From the NCBI RefSeq assembly GCF_019798055.1, contig NZ_JAHOPH010000003.1, positions 179,627-218,712 of the forward strand: 39,086 bases of DNA, read 5' to 3'. Below the pieces are notes generated by a model. The model was not told where the DNA came from, did no database searches, and saw only the letters and a list, made by a program, of their open reading frames with translations. Shown here one piece after another: positions 16,920 to 25,919 of this stretch. This stretch comes from Salsipaludibacter albus (lineage in GTDB: Bacteria > Actinomycetota > Nitriliruptoria > Nitriliruptorales > Nitriliruptoraceae). Numbering within the stretch: the first letter of the stretch is position 1; the number at the start of each line of letters is the position of its first letter. A program made the translations under genes and the position numbers.

Positions 16920-17525
16920 ATGGCTCGCTACACCGGTCCTGCCACCAAGAAGTCGCGTCGTCTCGGCGTCGACCTCAAGGGCAACGACAAGAACTTCGAC
17001 AAGCGCCCCTTCCCGCCCGGGGAGCACGGCCGCGGTCGCATCCGGGAGTCGGAGTACCTGCTCCAGCTCCGCGAGAAGCAGAAGGCGCGGTACTTCTACG
17101 GCGTCCTCGAGAAGCAGTTCCGCCGCTACTACGAGGAGGCGTCGCGCCGCGACGGCCTCACCGGCATCAACCTGCTGATCCTGCTCGAGACCCGGCTGGA
17201 CAACGTCGTCTACCGCGGCGGGTTCGCCCGCACGCGTCGTGAGGCCCGCCAGCTGGTGTCCCACAAGCACGTGTCGGTCAACGGCAAGACGGTCAACGTG
17301 CCGTCCTACTCCGTGTCGCCGGGCGACGTCGTCGAGATCCGTGAGCGCGCCCGCAACTCGGCCGCGATCCTCGGTTCCCTCGAGCTGTACGGCCGCTGGG
17401 AGATGCCGGGTTGGCTCGAGTCCGACCCGTCCACCTACCAGGTCAAGGTCCTGTCCATGCCGGAGCGCGACATGATCGACGCGCCGGTCCAGGAACAGAT
17501 GATCGTCGAGCTCTACTCGAAGTGA
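16920..17525 (+). CDS. rpsD: 30S ribosomal protein S4
   Basis: 201 aa, zinc-free type: the N-terminal part begins MARYTGPATKKSRRLGVDLK without a four-cysteine cluster. The S4 RNA-binding domain is seen in LDNVVYRGGFARTRREARQL with VSHKHVSVNGKTVNVPSYSV. S4 is a primary 16S rRNA binder. GGAGTA precedes the ATG. Confidence 0.97.
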   Translation: MARYTGPATKKSRRLGVDLKGNDKNFDKRPFPPGEHGRGRIRESEYLLQLREKQKARYFYGVLEKQFRRYYEEASRRDGLTGINLLILLETRLDNVVYRGGFARTRREARQLVSHKHVSVNGKTVNVPSYSVSPGDVVEIRERARNSAAILGSLELYGRWEMPGWLESDPSTYQVKVLSMPERDMIDAPVQEQMIVELYSK

Positions 17526-17538
17526 TGCCACGACCCGG

Positions 17539-17557
17539 GCCCGTCTGCGTGACGGGC
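17539..17557 (+). terminator. Hairpin after rpsD
   Basis: GCCCGTC and GACGGGC pair around TGCGT, 13 bases past the rpsD stop; a further CCGG/CCGG extension is possible with a one-base bulge. No T-run. First of two stems in the 273-bp rpsD-rpoA spacer. Confidence 0.45.
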
Positions 17558-17624
17558 CGGGCGTCCGACCGGCTCGCTGCCCGGTGACGCAGCGACCCAT
17601 CCCCGGGGGCACCCGCCACCCGGG

Positions 17625-17656
17625 ACCGTCCCACGACCCGGGCTTCGCGGGACGGT
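17625..17656 (+). other. Second stem in the rpsD-rpoA spacer
   Basis: ACCGTCCC pairs with GGGACGGT (8 bp) around a 16-nt loop that itself contains CCCGGG. Lies 142 bases before the rpoA start. No promoter was recognised in this spacer, though its length would allow one. Confidence 0.35.
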
Positions 17657-17798
17657 GATGGACCGGGACGTGCCCCCACGTCGGGAGCACGACCGGTCGA
17701 AGAACGTGCGCGCCGATGGCCCCGGGAACGAGGGCGGCACGTGGCGACGGGACCCAAGAACGCCAGTCGTCGCCGAACACACCTGCAACGGAGAAACC

Positions 17799-18836
17799 AT
17801 GTCCGACTTCGGCTTCTACGAAGAAGACGGCGCGATCAGCCTGGCGACCGGCCAGGGCGGCTCGCCGTTCATCGCCTACCGGCCACGCCTCGACGAGGAG
17901 ATCGTGGACGAGGGCATCCGCTCGCGCTTCACGATCGAGCCCCTCGAGCCCGGCTTCGGCTACACGCTCGGCAACTCGCTGCGTCGGACGCTGCTGAGCT
18001 CGATCCCCGGCGCCGCCGTCACGCGGCTGCGGTTCACCTCCGCGGAGGCGGCCGGCCCCGAGGGCGGGTCCGTGCTCCACGAGTACGCCGCGATCGAGGG
18101 GGTCAAGGAGGATGTCATCGACATCATCCTCAACATCAAGGACCTCGTGGTCCGGTCGGATTCCGACGAGCCGGTCGAGATCTTCCTCGGTGGTGACGGG
18201 CCCGGTGTCCTGACCGCCGAGAACATCTTCGCCCCCAGCCAGGTCGAGGTCGTCAACGAAGACCTCCACATCGCGACGCTCAATCCCCAGGGCCACCTCG
18301 AGATGTACCTGACCGTCGAGCGCGGCCGTGGCTACACCACCGCCGACCAGAACAAGCGGGAGAACGACCCGATCGGGGTCATCCCGGTCGACTCGATCTT
18401 CTCGCCGGTGCGTCGCGTCGCCTACCGCGTCGAGGCCACCCGCGTCGAGCAGATGACCAACTACGACCGCCTGGTCCTCAACGTCGAGACCGACGGCTCG
18501 GTCACCCCGGCCCAGGCGCTGTCCTCGGCCGGCGAGACCCTGACCTCGCTGTTCGAGCAGTTCAAGGACTTCGAGGCCGGCGGTCCCGGCGGGATCGTCG
18601 TGTCCCCCGAGGAGCTGTTCGAGTCGCCGTTCGACGAGATCGACGCCACCCCGGTCGAGGACCTCGACCTGTCGGTGCGCTCCTACAACTGCCTCAAGCG
18701 CGAGGGCATCGCCACCGTCGGCGAGCTGCGCCAGCTCACCGAGGACCAGCTGCTCGAGATCCGCAACTTCGGCGCCAAGAGCGTCGAAGAGGTCACCGAG
18801 AAGCTGGACGAGCTGGGCGTCTCCCTGGCCGAGTGA
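17799..18836 (+). CDS. rpoA: DNA-directed RNA polymerase subunit alpha
   Basis: 345 aa. The N-terminal dimerisation domain has [20 protein letters not shown] and [20 protein letters not shown]. After an acidic linker, the C-terminal domain has [20 protein letters not shown] and [20 protein letters not shown], which bind UP elements and activators. ATG 17799 has GGAGA six bases upstream; in-frame starts further left lack similarity. Confidence 0.98.
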   Translation: MSDFGFYEEDGAISLATGQGGSPFIAYRPRLDEEIVDEGIRSRFTIEPLEPGFGYTLGNSLRRTLLSSIPGAAVTRLRFTSAEAAGPEGGSVLHEYAAIEGVKEDVIDIILNIKDLVVRSDSDEPVEIFLGGDGPGVLTAENIFAPSQVEVVNEDLHIATLNPQGHLEMYLTVERGRGYTTADQNKRENDPIGVIPVDSIFSPVRRVAYRVEATRVEQMTNYDRLVLNVETDGSVTPAQALSSAGETLTSLFEQFKDFEAGGPGGIVVSPEELFESPFDEIDATPVEDLDLSVRSYNCLKREGIATVGELRQLTEDQLLEIRNFGAKSVEEVTEKLDELGVSLAE

Positions 18837-18840
18837 GTCC

Positions 18841-18865
18841 GTGGCGGACGGCGAACGTCCGCCAC
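18841..18865 (+). terminator. Hairpin between rpoA and rplQ
   Basis: A perfect 10-bp stem (GTGGCGGACG/CGTCCGCCAC) with a 5-nt loop, four bases past the rpoA stop and 36 before rplQ. No T-run; probably an RNA processing or attenuation site. Confidence 0.5.
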
Positions 18866-18901
18866 GCTCGTCACCCCACGAACTGACAACGAGGAACCAT
18901 C

Positions 18902-19372
18902 ATGCCGACCCCCAAGCGCGGTGCCCGACTGGCCGGTGGCCCTGCCCAGCAGAAGTCCCTGCTGCGCAACCAGGCCAAGGACCTGTTCCGCCACGGGCGG
19001 ATCACCACCACCCACGCCAAGGCCAAGGCGCTGCGGCCCTACGCCGAGCGCCTGATCACCAAGGCCCGCACCGGTGACCTGCACAAGCGTCGCCAGGTGC
19101 TGTCCGAGCTGCACGACCGCGACGTCGTCGCGCACCTGTTCGACGAGGTCGCGCCGCGGTTCGCCGACCGTCCGGGTGGCTACACCCGGATCGTCAAGCT
19201 CGGCCCCCGTGCCGGTGACAACGCCCCCATGGCGCTGATCGAGCTGGTCGACCGGGGCGACGGCACCGGCGACGAGTCGATCGAGACGTCGAAGGCGAAC
19301 CGGTCGCGTGGCCTGTTCGGCCGCCGGCGCAAGAACGTCAACGCCGACGTCGTCGACTCCTCCGACGAGTGA
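18902..19372 (+). CDS. rplQ: 50S ribosomal protein L17
   Basis: 156 aa. The core [40 protein letters not shown] and [20 protein letters not shown] is standard. The last 40 residues extend past the usual bacterial end, as in many actinobacteria, and finish with a short acidic stretch [14 protein letters not shown] precedes the ATG. Confidence 0.97.
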   Translation: MPTPKRGARLAGGPAQQKSLLRNQAKDLFRHGRITTTHAKAKALRPYAERLITKARTGDLHKRRQVLSELHDRDVVAHLFDEVAPRFADRPGGYTRIVKLGPRAGDNAPMALIELVDRGDGTGDESIETSKANRSRGLFGRRRKNVNADVVDSSDE

Positions 19373-19396
19373 ACGCCTGACTCGCTGCGCACGTCG

Positions 19397-19419
19397 TCTG
19401 CCCTCGTACCTCGGGCAGA
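19397..19419 (+). terminator. Hairpin between rplQ and truA
   Basis: TCTGCCC and GGGCAGA pair around a 9-nt loop, 24 bases after the rplQ stop. The 179-bp spacer also holds imperfect CTCGCTGCGC / CTCGCTGGCGCTCG motifs similar to the core of the dispersed palindrome. Confidence 0.4.
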
Positions 19420-19551
19420 TTGCACTACTCGCTGGCGCTCGTACTGCCTTGGCGGGCGGGCAAGGTCGCGGGCTCGCCGCTCCGATCGTTCTCACGCGTC
19501 ACCCTGAAGGTGTCACCGCCGGGGTGGTCGATCTGCTGAGGAGGTGGCGGC

Positions 19552-20484
19552 ATGACGGTGCGGGTGCGGATCGACCTCGCGTATGACGGGACCGGGTTCC
19601 ACGGGTTCGCCCGCCAACCCGGCCTCCCCACCGTGCAGGGCACCCTCGAGGGTGCCCTGTCGCGTGTCTGTGGCCTGGTCCACGGACGCCCGGACGATCC
19701 GGCCGTGCCACTGGTCAGCGACCGGATCGCCACGACGTGTGCCGGCCGGACCGATGCCGGCGTGCACGCGCTCGGCCAGGTCGTCCACGTCGACCTCGAC
19801 CCGTCGTGGAGCCCGGCCACCGCGAGGTCGGTGGCGTTCGCGACCGAGGATCCCGACGTCCTGGTACGGCGGCTGGACGACCTGGTCGGTCACCCCATCA
19901 CGATCTGGTCCGTCGCGGTCGTCGACGGCGGGTTCGACGCCCGCTTCACGGCCACCGAGCGACGCTATCGCTACGTGCTGACCGACCGCCCGGCGGTCGA
20001 CCCACGGGGCCGCCACCTGCGCTGGGACCTCGGCGAGCCACTCGACGTTCCGGCGATGCACGAGGCGATCCAGCACCTCCGGGGCGAGCACGACTTCGCG
20101 TCACTGTGCCGCCGGTCCGAGGGGCGTCACACGTTGCGGCGCATCGACGCCGCCGCGGTCACCCGGGGGCCGTCCGGTGGCGTCGTGGAACCCGCGCCGG
20201 GCTCGTGGGCCGCCGGGCTCGACGACGCGGTCCACGTGACCCTGCGTGGTCCCGCGTTCTGCCACCAGCAGGTCCGCTCGACCACCGGGTGCCTGGTCGA
20301 GGTTGGAACCGGTCGGCGTCCGCCGACGTGGGTGGCAGAGGTGCTGGCGGCGCGGGACCGGTCCGTGGCCGCACGGGTCGCGCCGCCCGACGGTCTGACC
20401 CTGGAATCCGTGGCCTACCCCGACCCCTGGCCCGACTCCCCACCGGACGCCGACCCCCACCCCGTGGCGTTCGGTGCCGACTGA
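19552..20484 (+). CDS. truA: tRNA pseudouridine synthase A
   Basis: 310 aa, somewhat longer than the usual 250-270. Modifies uridines 38-40 of the tRNA anticodon arm. The start RVRIDLAYDGTGFHGFARQP and the catalytic motif CAGRTDAGVHALGQVVHVDL (Asp68) are clear, as is ATERRYRYVLTDRP and CHQQVRSTTGCLVEVGTGRR near the end. GAGGAGG precedes the ATG. The last six codons fall inside the first unit of a 62-bp tandem repeat, so the C-terminus has been shaped by the repeat. In actinobacteria truA is normally followed by rplM; here an iron operon intervenes. Confidence 0.96.
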   Translation: MTVRVRIDLAYDGTGFHGFARQPGLPTVQGTLEGALSRVCGLVHGRPDDPAVPLVSDRIATTCAGRTDAGVHALGQVVHVDLDPSWSPATARSVAFATEDPDVLVRRLDDLVGHPITIWSVAVVDGGFDARFTATERRYRYVLTDRPAVDPRGRHLRWDLGEPLDVPAMHEAIQHLRGEHDFASLCRRSEGRHTLRRIDAAAVTRGPSGGVVEPAPGSWAAGLDDAVHVTLRGPAFCHQQVRSTTGCLVEVGTGRRPPTWVAEVLAARDRSVAARVAPPDGLTLESVAYPDPWPDSPPDADPHPVAFGAD

Positions 20485-20711
20485 GGGGGGTGCGAACGCC
20501 ACCGGTCGCGGTGCCGTCGAGCGCCGTGGCGTTCGGTGCCGGCTGTGCCGGTCGCGAACGCCGTCGGTCGAGCCCGCAGGGCATGTGGTGGCGTTCGGAG
20601 CCGGGTGGCTCGGTTGCGAACGCGGTCGGTCGTCGTGCCGGCGGGGCTGGTGGTGTTGGGTGCCGGCTGATTCGGCTGCCAACGCCAGCGTTGGCGGCGC
20701 TGCCGAGCGGG
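20464..20711 (+). repeat. 62-bp tandem repeat array, four units
   Basis: Units start at 20464, 20526, 20588 and 20650, an exact 62-bp period. The first 37 or so bases of each unit are conserved (beginning GTGGCGTTCGGTGCCGG, and containing GCGAACGCC about 28 bases in), while the last 25 are looser. GGCGTTCG and CGAACGCC are inverted within each unit, so each can fold as a hairpin. Unit four is the most diverged. The array starts inside truA and occupies most of the truA-siderophore reductase spacer. Confidence 0.8.
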
Positions 20712-20719
20712 CGTCGTCT

Positions 20720-20812
20720 GGGCGCGTGGGAGTTGCTCGCTGCGCTCGCAACTGCACGGCTGGCCGGGGTCAGGAACCTGCTCGTCCGAGTCGCCAATAG
20801 CCCATGAAGGCG
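20720..20812 (-). repeat. 93-bp direct repeat, copy 1 (duplicated gene end)
   Basis: Matches 20821-20913 at 86 of 93 positions with no gaps, offset 101 bases. Read on the minus strand it still encodes a short relic FMGYWRLGRAGS with stop, corresponding to the true C-terminus FMGYWRLGKTGP of the siderophore reductase in copy 2. So copy 1 is a detached duplicate of the last 14 or so codons plus 3' flank of that gene. Confidence 0.8.
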
Positions 20813-20827
20813 CGCCCTTCGGGCGCG
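20811..20827 (-). terminator. Hairpin downstream of the siderophore operon
   Basis: CGCGCCC and GGGCGCG pair around TTC, about 44 bases past the end of the siderophore reductase gene. The 15-base core is identical to the hairpin just after rpsN (8019-8033). It sits at the junction of the two 93-bp copies. Confidence 0.45.
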
Positions 20828-20913
20828 TGGGAGTTGCTCGCTGCGCTCGCAACTCCACGGCTGGCCGGGGTCAGGGACCTGTTTTCCCGAGTCGCCAGTA
20901 GCCCATGAAGGCG
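20821..20913 (-). repeat. 93-bp direct repeat, copy 2 (contains live gene end and palindrome)
   Basis: The right half is the authentic 3' end of the siderophore reductase gene; the left half includes a hairpin at 20830-20856 (8-bp stem GGAGTTGC/GCAACTCC). That hairpin, read on the minus strand and extended to 20862, matches 532-564 at 31 of 33 positions. See copy 1 for the pairwise match. Confidence 0.8.
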
Positions 20914-21797
20914 ACGGTTCGGGGGTCGAGGCAACGGTCGCGGACGAGGTGACGGCGGAGGGTGGTGACGATGCCGGCCTCGCCAGCGAGCCAGGCGTAC
21001 AACGCAGCATGGTCGACGAGGGGCTCGCCGGCCGCGTCCACGGGCACGTCCCACAGGAGTTGGTCGTCGAGGTCGACCCGGGTGCGGGCCTCGTGCGGCG
21101 ACGTCGCCTCCGCACCGGACGTCGCAAGCAGCTCCGAGACCGCGGCGCCCACCGCGGGGACCAGCAGTGCACCGTGGAGATCGCCGTCGCGTGGCAGCCA
21201 CGTGACGGTGACGCCGGGGGGTGCGACCAGGTCGAGTCGATCGGCGGTGACGGGGACCTCGAGCAGCGCGACCCCACGGGTGTCGTCCGGCACGCCTTCG
21301 AGGATCGCCGCGATCGCGGGCACGGCAGTCTCGTCACCGGCGAGCAGGAGGGCGTCGTGCTGGGGCGGTGGGCGGAACTCCGCGCCACCGTGGGGGCCCG
21401 GGTGTGCCGCGTTCGGGCCGACCAGCACCAGCGGGCTGCCGGGGCGTGCAGCCTCTATCCAGCGTCCGGCCGGTCCGGAGTCACCGTGCGCGACGACGTC
21501 GACGTCCACCATGCCTGGGCGAACCCGTCGCACCGTGTAGGTCCGCAGGGGATTGCGGCGCCGGTCGGGCATCTCCCGCCGGCTCGCCAGCCAGTCGGGA
21601 CCACGGTCGAGGTGGCGGAATCCACCGTCGGGCGCGGGCAGGACGAGCTTGCAGCGCGTGTCGAAGCCGTTGTCGGCGAAGTCGTGGAGGTCGGGACCGG
21701 CGAACGTCAGTCGCCGGAAGGTCGGCGACAGGTGGACGATGCGTGCCACCTCCACGTCGAACAGGCGCCACGCTGGCGGGGTCGCTGCCGCGCTCAT
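20871..21797 (-). CDS. Siderophore-interacting protein (FAD-binding ferric-siderophore reductase)
   Basis: 308 aa, normal length for the ViuB/SIP family. It reduces imported ferric-siderophore in the cytoplasm to release iron. The N-terminal FAD barrel has RRLTFAGPDLHDFADNGFDT and the flavin motif RTYTVR; then HGDSGPAGRWIEAARPGSPL binds the phosphates; the NAD-binding part includes DALLLAGDETAVPAIAAILE; and the family ending GYWRLG is present. ATG 21797 overlaps the permease stop as ATGA, so translation is probably coupled. Last gene of the iron operon; its end lies in a duplicated 93-bp repeat. Confidence 0.93.
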   Translation of the reverse strand: MSAAATPPAWRLFDVEVARIVHLSPTFRRLTFAGPDLHDFADNGFDTRCKLVLPAPDGGFRHLDRGPDWLASRREMPDRRRNPLRTYTVRRVRPGMVDVDVVAHGDSGPAGRWIEAARPGSPLVLVGPNAAHPGPHGGAEFRPPPQHDALLLAGDETAVPAIAAILEGVPDDTRGVALLEVPVTADRLDLVAPPGVTVTWLPRDGDLHGALLVPAVGAAVSELLATSGAEATSPHEARTRVDLDDQLLWDVPVDAAGEPLVDHAALYAWLAGEAGIVTTLRRHLVRDRCLDPRTVAFMGYWRLGKTGP

Positions 21798-23881
21798 GGA
21801 CGTGCCCCCCGCTGGCGCCACAGCAGCCACACGAAGTAGGGAGCGCCGAGCACGGCCGTGACCAACCCGGCCGGCAGCTGGACGGGCGCGAGTGCCCACC
21901 GGCCCACCGTGTCGGCGGTCGCCACCAGCAACGCCCCGAGCAGCCCGGACACGACGATGCTGCGTGCATGGGACGCCCCCACCAGCGCGCGAGCGGCGTG
22001 CGGCGCGACCAGGCCCACGAACCCGACGACCCCGACCGCCGACACCGACGACGCGGTCAGGACGGCGGCAGCTGCCAGCAGGACCAGCCGGATCCTCCCC
22101 ACCTCGACGCCCAGGACGCGTGGCGACGTCTCGTCCAGCGCGAGGAGGTCCAGCTCGCGGTGGTGCAGCCAGGCCATCGGCACGACCACGGTCAGGGCGA
22201 GGGCCACCGGCACGAGGTCGACCAGCGATCGTCCGTACGTGGAACCGGCCAACCAGGTCAGGGCGATGGTCGCGTCCCACGGGGCCACGGCCTGGATGAC
22301 GATCGTGGTGAGCGCACCGGCGCCCGCCCAGGTCGCGACCCCGACGAGCACCATCCGATCGGTGGCCAGTCCACCACGCGACGAGAGTCGGTACACCGCC
22401 CCGAAGGTCGCCAGCGCCGCCGCCGTCGCGGCGGCGGAGACCAGCCAGACCGGCGCACCGGGGACGAACAGCACGGCGCAGACCGCCCCGAACCCGGCTC
22501 CCGCGGTGACTCCGAGCAGGCCCGGTTCCGCGAGCGGGTTGCGACAGACCGTCTGGACGGCGTCGCCGGCAACGCCCAGGGCGGCGCCGGCGAGCAGGGC
22601 GGCGAGCACCCGCGGGACTCGCTGCCCCAGCACGAAGTCCACCTGGCGTCCGGCCCGGTCGCCGAGCCAGTTGGCGACGTCGCCCAGCAGGACGAGCCGG
22701 TCGCCCAGCAGGACGCCGGCGACCAGTGCCGCGACGACCAGGATGACCAGCACTGCGGTCACGACGGTCGCTCGTCGTCGCGTGCGGGGGCGCACGCCGG
22801 GGGAGGACGACCCGGATGTCGGCACGGTGTCGCGCATCCGTCGCACCAGCCACACCATGACCATGGCTCCCAGCAGGGTCGTCGCCACCCCGGTGGGGAC
22901 GTTCAGGGACGCCTGAGCCGGCAGCAGCAGTCGCAGGGCGACGTCGGCCAGCAGCACGACCGCGACCCCGCACAGCGCGGCGAACGGCACCAGGGCGGTG
23001 TGCCGGCCCAGGCCGGGGACCCGCCGGGCGAGCAGTCGTGCCACGACCGGGCCGCTCAGCCCGACGAACCCGATCGGGCCTGCCACGGTGACGGCGGCGG
23101 CGGCCAGCAGGACGGCGACCAGCACGCCGGCCACCCGGGTGCGTCGGACCGGGACGCCCAGCGACTGGGCGGCGTCGTCGCCGAGGCCGAGCAGGTCGAG
23201 TCGACGCCCGAGCGCGGCAGCGCCCACCAGTCCGACGACGACGGGCCAGGCCGCGACCTGCAACGTGGCCGTCCCGGTCAGGGCGATGTTGCCCGCCCCC
23301 CAGGCGTACAGCCCGACGGTCTCCTGCTCGAACAGGATCAGCAGGGCCATGGTCACCGCGTGCAGGGCCAGGGTCAGGGCGGAGCCCGCCAGCACCAGGC
23401 GTGCCGGTCCGTCCGCCCCGCCACGGGCGAGCACCAGCACGAGCCCGGCGGCCAGCAGGCCACCGACGAAGGCCAGTGCACCTGACAGCACGAACGGAAC
23501 CGGGATGCCGAGTGCTGCCACGGCCACCACGGCCAGGTAGCCCCCGGCATTGACCGCCAGCGTGTCGGGCGAGGCCAGTGGGTTGCGGGCGATCGCCTGC
23601 AGGACCAGTCCGCTCGCACCCAGTGCCCCGCCCACGACCAGTGCGGCCAGGACCCGGGGCAGGCGAGAGGCCACCAGCACGGCGGCCGTGGTGTCGTCGG
23701 GTGCGATCGCGAGTCGTGCGATGTCGACCAGCCCGACGTCGGCCGTGCCCAGCCCGAGGTCCACGACGGCGAGCACCCCGACGGCCGTCGCGACCAGCAG
23801 GAACGCCGCGACGCTGACGACCCGGCCGGCACCCCCGGACCGTTGGGTCGGGGGTGCGGGCCGGGTCGCGAGGTCGGACAT
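21794..23881 (-). CDS. Iron-siderophore ABC transporter permease, fused double FecCD protein
   Basis: 695 aa, twice the usual 330-350 for a FecCD permease. Two full copies follow each other: half 1 (about residues 20-350) has RLPRVLAALVVGGALGASGL and GPIGFVGLSGPVVARLL; half 2 (about 365-690) has RVPRVLAALLAGAALGVAGD and GVVGFVGLVAPHAARAL. A short Arg/Ser/Pro linker joins them. This is the layout of E. coli FhuB, where one chain replaces the permease dimer. About 20 membrane helices expected. The start ATG 23881 lies 14 bases after the lipoprotein stop. Confidence 0.93.
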   Translation of the reverse strand: MSDLATRPAPPTQRSGGAGRVVSVAAFLLVATAVGVLAVVDLGLGTADVGLVDIARLAIAPDDTTAAVLVASRLPRVLAALVVGGALGASGLVLQAIARNPLASPDTLAVNAGGYLAVVAVAALGIPVPFVLSGALAFVGGLLAAGLVLVLARGGADGPARLVLAGSALTLALHAVTMALLILFEQETVGLYAWGAGNIALTGTATLQVAAWPVVVGLVGAAALGRRLDLLGLGDDAAQSLGVPVRRTRVAGVLVAVLLAAAAVTVAGPIGFVGLSGPVVARLLARRVPGLGRHTALVPFAALCGVAVVLLADVALRLLLPAQASLNVPTGVATTLLGAMVMVWLVRRMRDTVPTSGSSSPGVRPRTRRRATVVTAVLVILVVAALVAGVLLGDRLVLLGDVANWLGDRAGRQVDFVLGQRVPRVLAALLAGAALGVAGDAVQTVCRNPLAEPGLLGVTAGAGFGAVCAVLFVPGAPVWLVSAAATAAALATFGAVYRLSSRGGLATDRMVLVGVATWAGAGALTTIVIQAVAPWDATIALTWLAGSTYGRSLVDLVPVALALTVVVPMAWLHHRELDLLALDETSPRVLGVEVGRIRLVLLAAAAVLTASSVSAVGVVGFVGLVAPHAARALVGASHARSIVVSGLLGALLVATADTVGRWALAPVQLPAGLVTAVLGAPYFVWLLWRQRGARP

Positions 23882-23895
23882 CGACGGCGCCCGCG

Positions 23896-24948
23896 TCAGC
23901 CGGTGACGGCGTCGACGAACGCCTCGACGAAGGCGCCGCCGGACGCCGGGCCGCCGAAGAGCCAGATCCCGTCGGGAATCCGGTGCACGTTCCCCGACTG
24001 CACGAACGGCAGGGACTCCCAGACCTGGTTGCCGGCCAGGCCCTCGGTGAAGGGATCCGGGCCGTAGTCGTCGTTGGCGGCGTACAGGAACGCGACGTCG
24101 CCGAGCGAGGTGAGGCCCTCCACGTCGGTGGCGGCCAGTCCGTAGTCGGGATCGCCGCCGTCCGTCCAGGCGTCCACCATGCCCAGTTCCTCTCCGATCG
24201 CGCCCAGGAAGGACCCCGGTGTGTACATCCGGATGGACACCACGTCGTTGTTGAGGTAGCCGTCGGCCATCGTGAACTCCGCACCGTCCAGGCCGGCGTC
24301 CTCGATGGCGCTGGCGCCGTCGGCCAGGGCGGTGTCGAAGTCGGCCAGCAGGGTCTCGGCTGCGGCCTGGGTGCCGGTGGCCGCCGCGAGCGTCTCGACG
24401 GTCAGTGCCATGTGGCCGAGCGGGTCGCTGGCGTCGGACCCGCGCAGGGCCAGCACCGGTGCCACGTCCTCGAGCTGGGCGATGACGTTCTCGGGCAGGT
24501 CGGTCGTGGTGACGACCAGGTCCGGTTCCAGCGCGGCGACCGCGTCCAGGCTGGGCTCGCCACGCGTGCCCACGTCGGGCGTGTCGGGGTCGATCGGCAT
24601 GACGGTGTCCCAGGTGTTGTAGCCCTCGACGTCGGCGATCCCGACGGGCTCCACGCCCAGCGCGAGCAGGTTCTCCACGAGGCCCCACTCGAGCGCCACC
24701 ACGTCGGTGGCCGCGGCGTCGAGCGTGACCTCGCCATCGTCGCCCGTGACGGTCACCGGACCGTCGGCCGTGGCGGGCGTCGTGGACTGGTCTGGTGACG
24801 TGCTCGCGGGCGAGGCATCCGCGGAGTCGGTCGTGGACGACGCCTCGGGTTCGGCCGCCTCGGTCGTGCCGCAGGCCACCAGGGCCATGGCCAGCGCGAG
24901 GGCGCCGAACGTGCCGGCGGCACGTCGGACGGTGCGGGTCGGGTGCAT
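23896..24948 (-). CDS. Iron-siderophore ABC transporter substrate-binding lipoprotein
   Basis: 350 aa. A lipoprotein signal (basic start, then GALALAMALVAC with the lipidated Cys26) is followed by a Ser/Thr/Ala linker and a class III periplasmic-binding fold: VVALEWGLVENLLALGVEPV, EALEPDLVVTTTDLPE-like as LDAVAALEPDLVVTTTDLPE, and GNVHRIPDGIWLFGGPASGG near the end. It should capture ferric-siderophore outside the membrane. It lies 76 bp after the ATPase gene and 14 bp before the permease. Confidence 0.93.
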   Translation of the reverse strand: MHPTRTVRRAAGTFGALALAMALVACGTTEAAEPEASSTTDSADASPASTSPDQSTTPATADGPVTVTGDDGEVTLDAAATDVVALEWGLVENLLALGVEPVGIADVEGYNTWDTVMPIDPDTPDVGTRGEPSLDAVAALEPDLVVTTTDLPENVIAQLEDVAPVLALRGSDASDPLGHMALTVETLAAATGTQAAAETLLADFDTALADGASAIEDAGLDGAEFTMADGYLNNDVVSIRMYTPGSFLGAIGEELGMVDAWTDGGDPDYGLAATDVEGLTSLGDVAFLYAANDDYGPDPFTEGLAGNQVWESLPFVQSGNVHRIPDGIWLFGGPASGGAFVEAFVDAVTG

Positions 24949-25024
24949 GGATGCTCCGTTTCGGGATGGGCAGGGCAGGCCACGGCACGGGCGTGCCGGG
25001 GTCGGGAGGGTGGAGGAGGGGCAG

Positions 25025-25858
<834 letters not shown>

Positions 25859-25877
25859 GGAGGTAAGGCTAACCTAA
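25859..25877 (-). promoter_or_regulatory. DtxR/IdeR-type iron box
   Basis: On the plus strand the 19 bases end GGCTAACCTAA and match the DtxR/IdeR consensus (TTAGGTTAGSCTAACCTAA) at 16 of 19 positions. The site abuts the ATPase start codon and covers the likely -10. An iron-loaded DtxR-family repressor bound here would block the operon when iron is plentiful. The regulator gene is not in the window. Confidence 0.85.
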
Positions 25878-25896
25878 GTTGCCACGCGACTGTCAA
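25866..25896 (-). promoter_or_regulatory. Leaderless promoter of the iron operon
   Basis: Read on the minus strand: TTGACA (25896-25891), a 19-base spacer, then TAGCCT (25871-25866), which ends seven bases before the ATG at 25858. A TANNNT element about seven bases from the start codon is the usual sign of leaderless transcripts in actinobacteria. The spacer is two bases longer than ideal, which suits a regulated promoter. It overlaps the iron box. Confidence 0.6.
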
Positions 25897-25907
25897 GTCG
25901 ACTGTCA
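25887..25907. repeat. Pair of CGACTGTCA direct repeats between divergent promoters
   Basis: CGACTGTCA occurs at 25887-25895 and 25899-25907, a 12-base period close to one helical turn. The first copy overlaps the -35 of the iron operon. Could be a binding site for a second regulator, or a chance duplication of the -35 region. Confidence 0.4.
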
Positions 25908-25919
25908 CGTCGCCTCGGG

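Larger units (their letters stand above)
20485..20870. other. Repeat-filled spacer between truA and the siderophore operon
   Basis: 386 bases between two convergent stops. It contains most of the 62-bp tandem array, then copy 1 and most of copy 2 of a 93-bp direct repeat, and a 7-bp GC hairpin at 20811-20827. Open frames across it are produced by the repeats and resemble no known protein. Confidence 0.7.

Noticed and set aside
20464-20711. CRISPR-like array (about 37-bp partly palindromic repeats with about 25-bp gaps)
   Set aside because: The repeats differ at many positions, the gaps share sequence with each other, the first unit is inside truA, and no cas genes are nearby. It is a degenerate tandem repeat.
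20474-20800. A 108-codon plus-strand frame between truA and the siderophore reductase
   Set aside because: It is built from the 62-bp and 93-bp repeats and has no conserved motif or ribosome-binding site.
21368-23485. A 705-codon plus-strand open frame across the fused permease
   Set aside because: Antisense shadow of the FecCD permease; Arg/Gly/Gln/His-rich with no domain.
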